DNA from: Pedobacter sp. Leaf194
GTDB taxonomy: Bacteria; Bacteroidota; Bacteroidia; Sphingobacteriales; Sphingobacteriaceae
Assembly: GCF_001423945.1 (NCBI RefSeq)
Contig: NZ_LMPU01000014.1
Coordinates: 1-64,000, forward strand
Direction: 5' to 3'
Length of the DNA: 64,000 bases
How positions within the stretch are numbered: position 1 is the first letter of the stretch; the number at the start of each line of letters is the position of its first letter. Positions 63,397-64,000 of this stretch are shown in pieces. Position numbers and translations under genes: made by a program. The notes below the pieces were generated by a model that saw only the letters and a program-made list of their open reading frames with translations, ran no database searches and was not told the DNA's origin.

Positions 63397-64000
63397 ATGG
63401 CTGATGTAATTAAAATGCCCAAAATGAGCGACACCATGACCGAAGGGGTTTTGGCTAAGTGGCACAAAAAAGTGGGCGATAAAGTGAAAAGCGGCGATGT
63501 TTTGGCAGAGGTAGAAACTGACAAGGCAACAATGGACATGGAATCTTATTGGGATGGAACACTTTTATACATTGGTGTAAAAGAGGGTGAAGCTGTTCCG
63601 GTTGATGCTGTTATGGCCGTTATCGGTAAAGAAGGTGAAGACTTTCAAGCAGCTTTGGATGCTGAATCTGGCAGTGATGGGGCAACAAGCGCCAAAACTG
63701 AAGATAAGGCACCGGCAGCAGAAAGTGAAAAATCAAAAGCAGAAAATGAGGAGGCTCCTGCTCAGGGTGGTGGTTTAACTGAAGAAGAATTAGCAGCGAA
63801 AGGTGTTACGGTAATTCGTATGCCTTTGTTAAGTGATACCATGACTGAAGGCGTTATTGCCGAATGGCATAAAAAAGTTGGCGACCAGGTTAAGGATGAT
63901 GATGTTTTAGCTGATGTAGAAACCGATAAGGCTACTATGGAGGTTATGGGTTATGCAACCGGAACTTTACTACACATTGGTGTAGAAAAAGGTGAGGCGG
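63397..64000 (+). CDS. aceF: Pyruvate dehydrogenase E2 (dihydrolipoamide acetyltransferase), truncated by window edge
   Basis: The visible 201 codons hold two lipoyl domains: the first with GDKVKSGDVLAEVETDKATM (lipoyl Lys in DKAT) and the second with the same ETDKATM about 150 residues later. An Ala-, Glu- and Lys-rich linker (about residues 85-130) separates them. The catalytic domain lies beyond the window. E2 carries acetyl groups on lipoyl-lysine. Operon with pdhA. Confidence 0.92.
   Translation, partial: MADVIKMPKMSDTMTEGVLAKWHKKVGDKVKSGDVLAEVETDKATMDMESYWDGTLLYIGVKEGEAVPVDAVMAVIGKEGEDFQAALDAESGSDGATSAKTEDKAPAAESEKSKAENEEAPAQGGGLTEEELAAKGVTVIRMPLLSDTMTEGVIAEWHKKVGDQVKDDDVLADVETDKATMEVMGYATGTLLHIGVEKGEA

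Overview
The window is chromosomal DNA of a Bacteroidota bacterium, most likely a Pedobacter-like member of the Sphingobacteriaceae. The signs are low GC, weak Shine-Dalgarno sites, promoter boxes of the form TTG/TTTG-N17-21-TAnnTTTG, and many Bacteroidota-restricted families (DUF2480, DUF3108, DUF3109, DUF4834, DUF6427, DUF6702, a degenerate DUF7033 deacetylase, YfhO). No rRNA, tRNA, CRISPR array or intact insertion sequence was seen.

Layout. Positions 1-4350 are an accessory segment: a 25-bp tandem duplication, a membrane-anchored LytTR regulator, a 62-aa helix-turn-helix-like protein, a 252-aa protein of unknown function, then three overlapping genes that look like holin, CHAP endolysin and unimolecular spanin, closed by a hairpin. 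I consider this stand-alone lysis-like cassette the best candidate for an undescribed system (type 10 secretion-like release, or a domesticated prophage lysis module). Positions 4490-9417 hold surface-sugar genes on the minus strand: rfbB-rfbC-rfbD-rfbA (dTDP-L-rhamnose) and a TviB/WbpO-like UDP-HexNAc dehydrogenase. Positions 9842-22968 are a minus-strand envelope and core region: DUF3109, DUF3108, DUF2480, PpiD, LptC, an outer-membrane barrel, CoaX, DUF6427, a glycosyltransferase, an LpxH-like phosphoesterase, a previously uncounted 31-aa membrane microprotein, and YfhO. Two repeat arrays lie here: an 11-bp phased CCCGAAC array and four 83-bp tandem copies.

Positions 23100-27045 read rightwards: a PL5/PL38-like alginate lyase, then GbsR regulator, DCC thiol oxidoreductase, TIGR01777 epimerase and SRPBCC protein. 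Next come DUF4834, YwbE, UvrB, an M1 peptidase and HupE/UreJ on the minus strand; DUF6702, a catalytically dead polysaccharide deacetylase, Upp, YjjG and DinB on the plus strand; then an MHS-type transporter, a methyltransferase, HisS, FumC, a lipoprotein, S1/P1 nuclease, a lipocalin-like lipoprotein, LMW tyrosine phosphatase and ThuA. A Spy-like protein, a CREST-superfamily membrane protein and a DUF2383 four-helix protein follow.

Positions 47903-52604 encode a complete cyanophycin cycle: cyanophycin synthetase on the minus strand, divergent from cyanophycinase and isoaspartyl dipeptidase. The right end carries a TPR protein, tail-specific protease Prc, an SPFH protein, an M13 peptidase, two small membrane proteins (one of 59 aa), CapA, an NlpC/P60 peptidase, a 0.9-kb gene-free stretch, and pyruvate dehydrogenase E1 alpha followed by a truncated E2 with two lipoyl domains.
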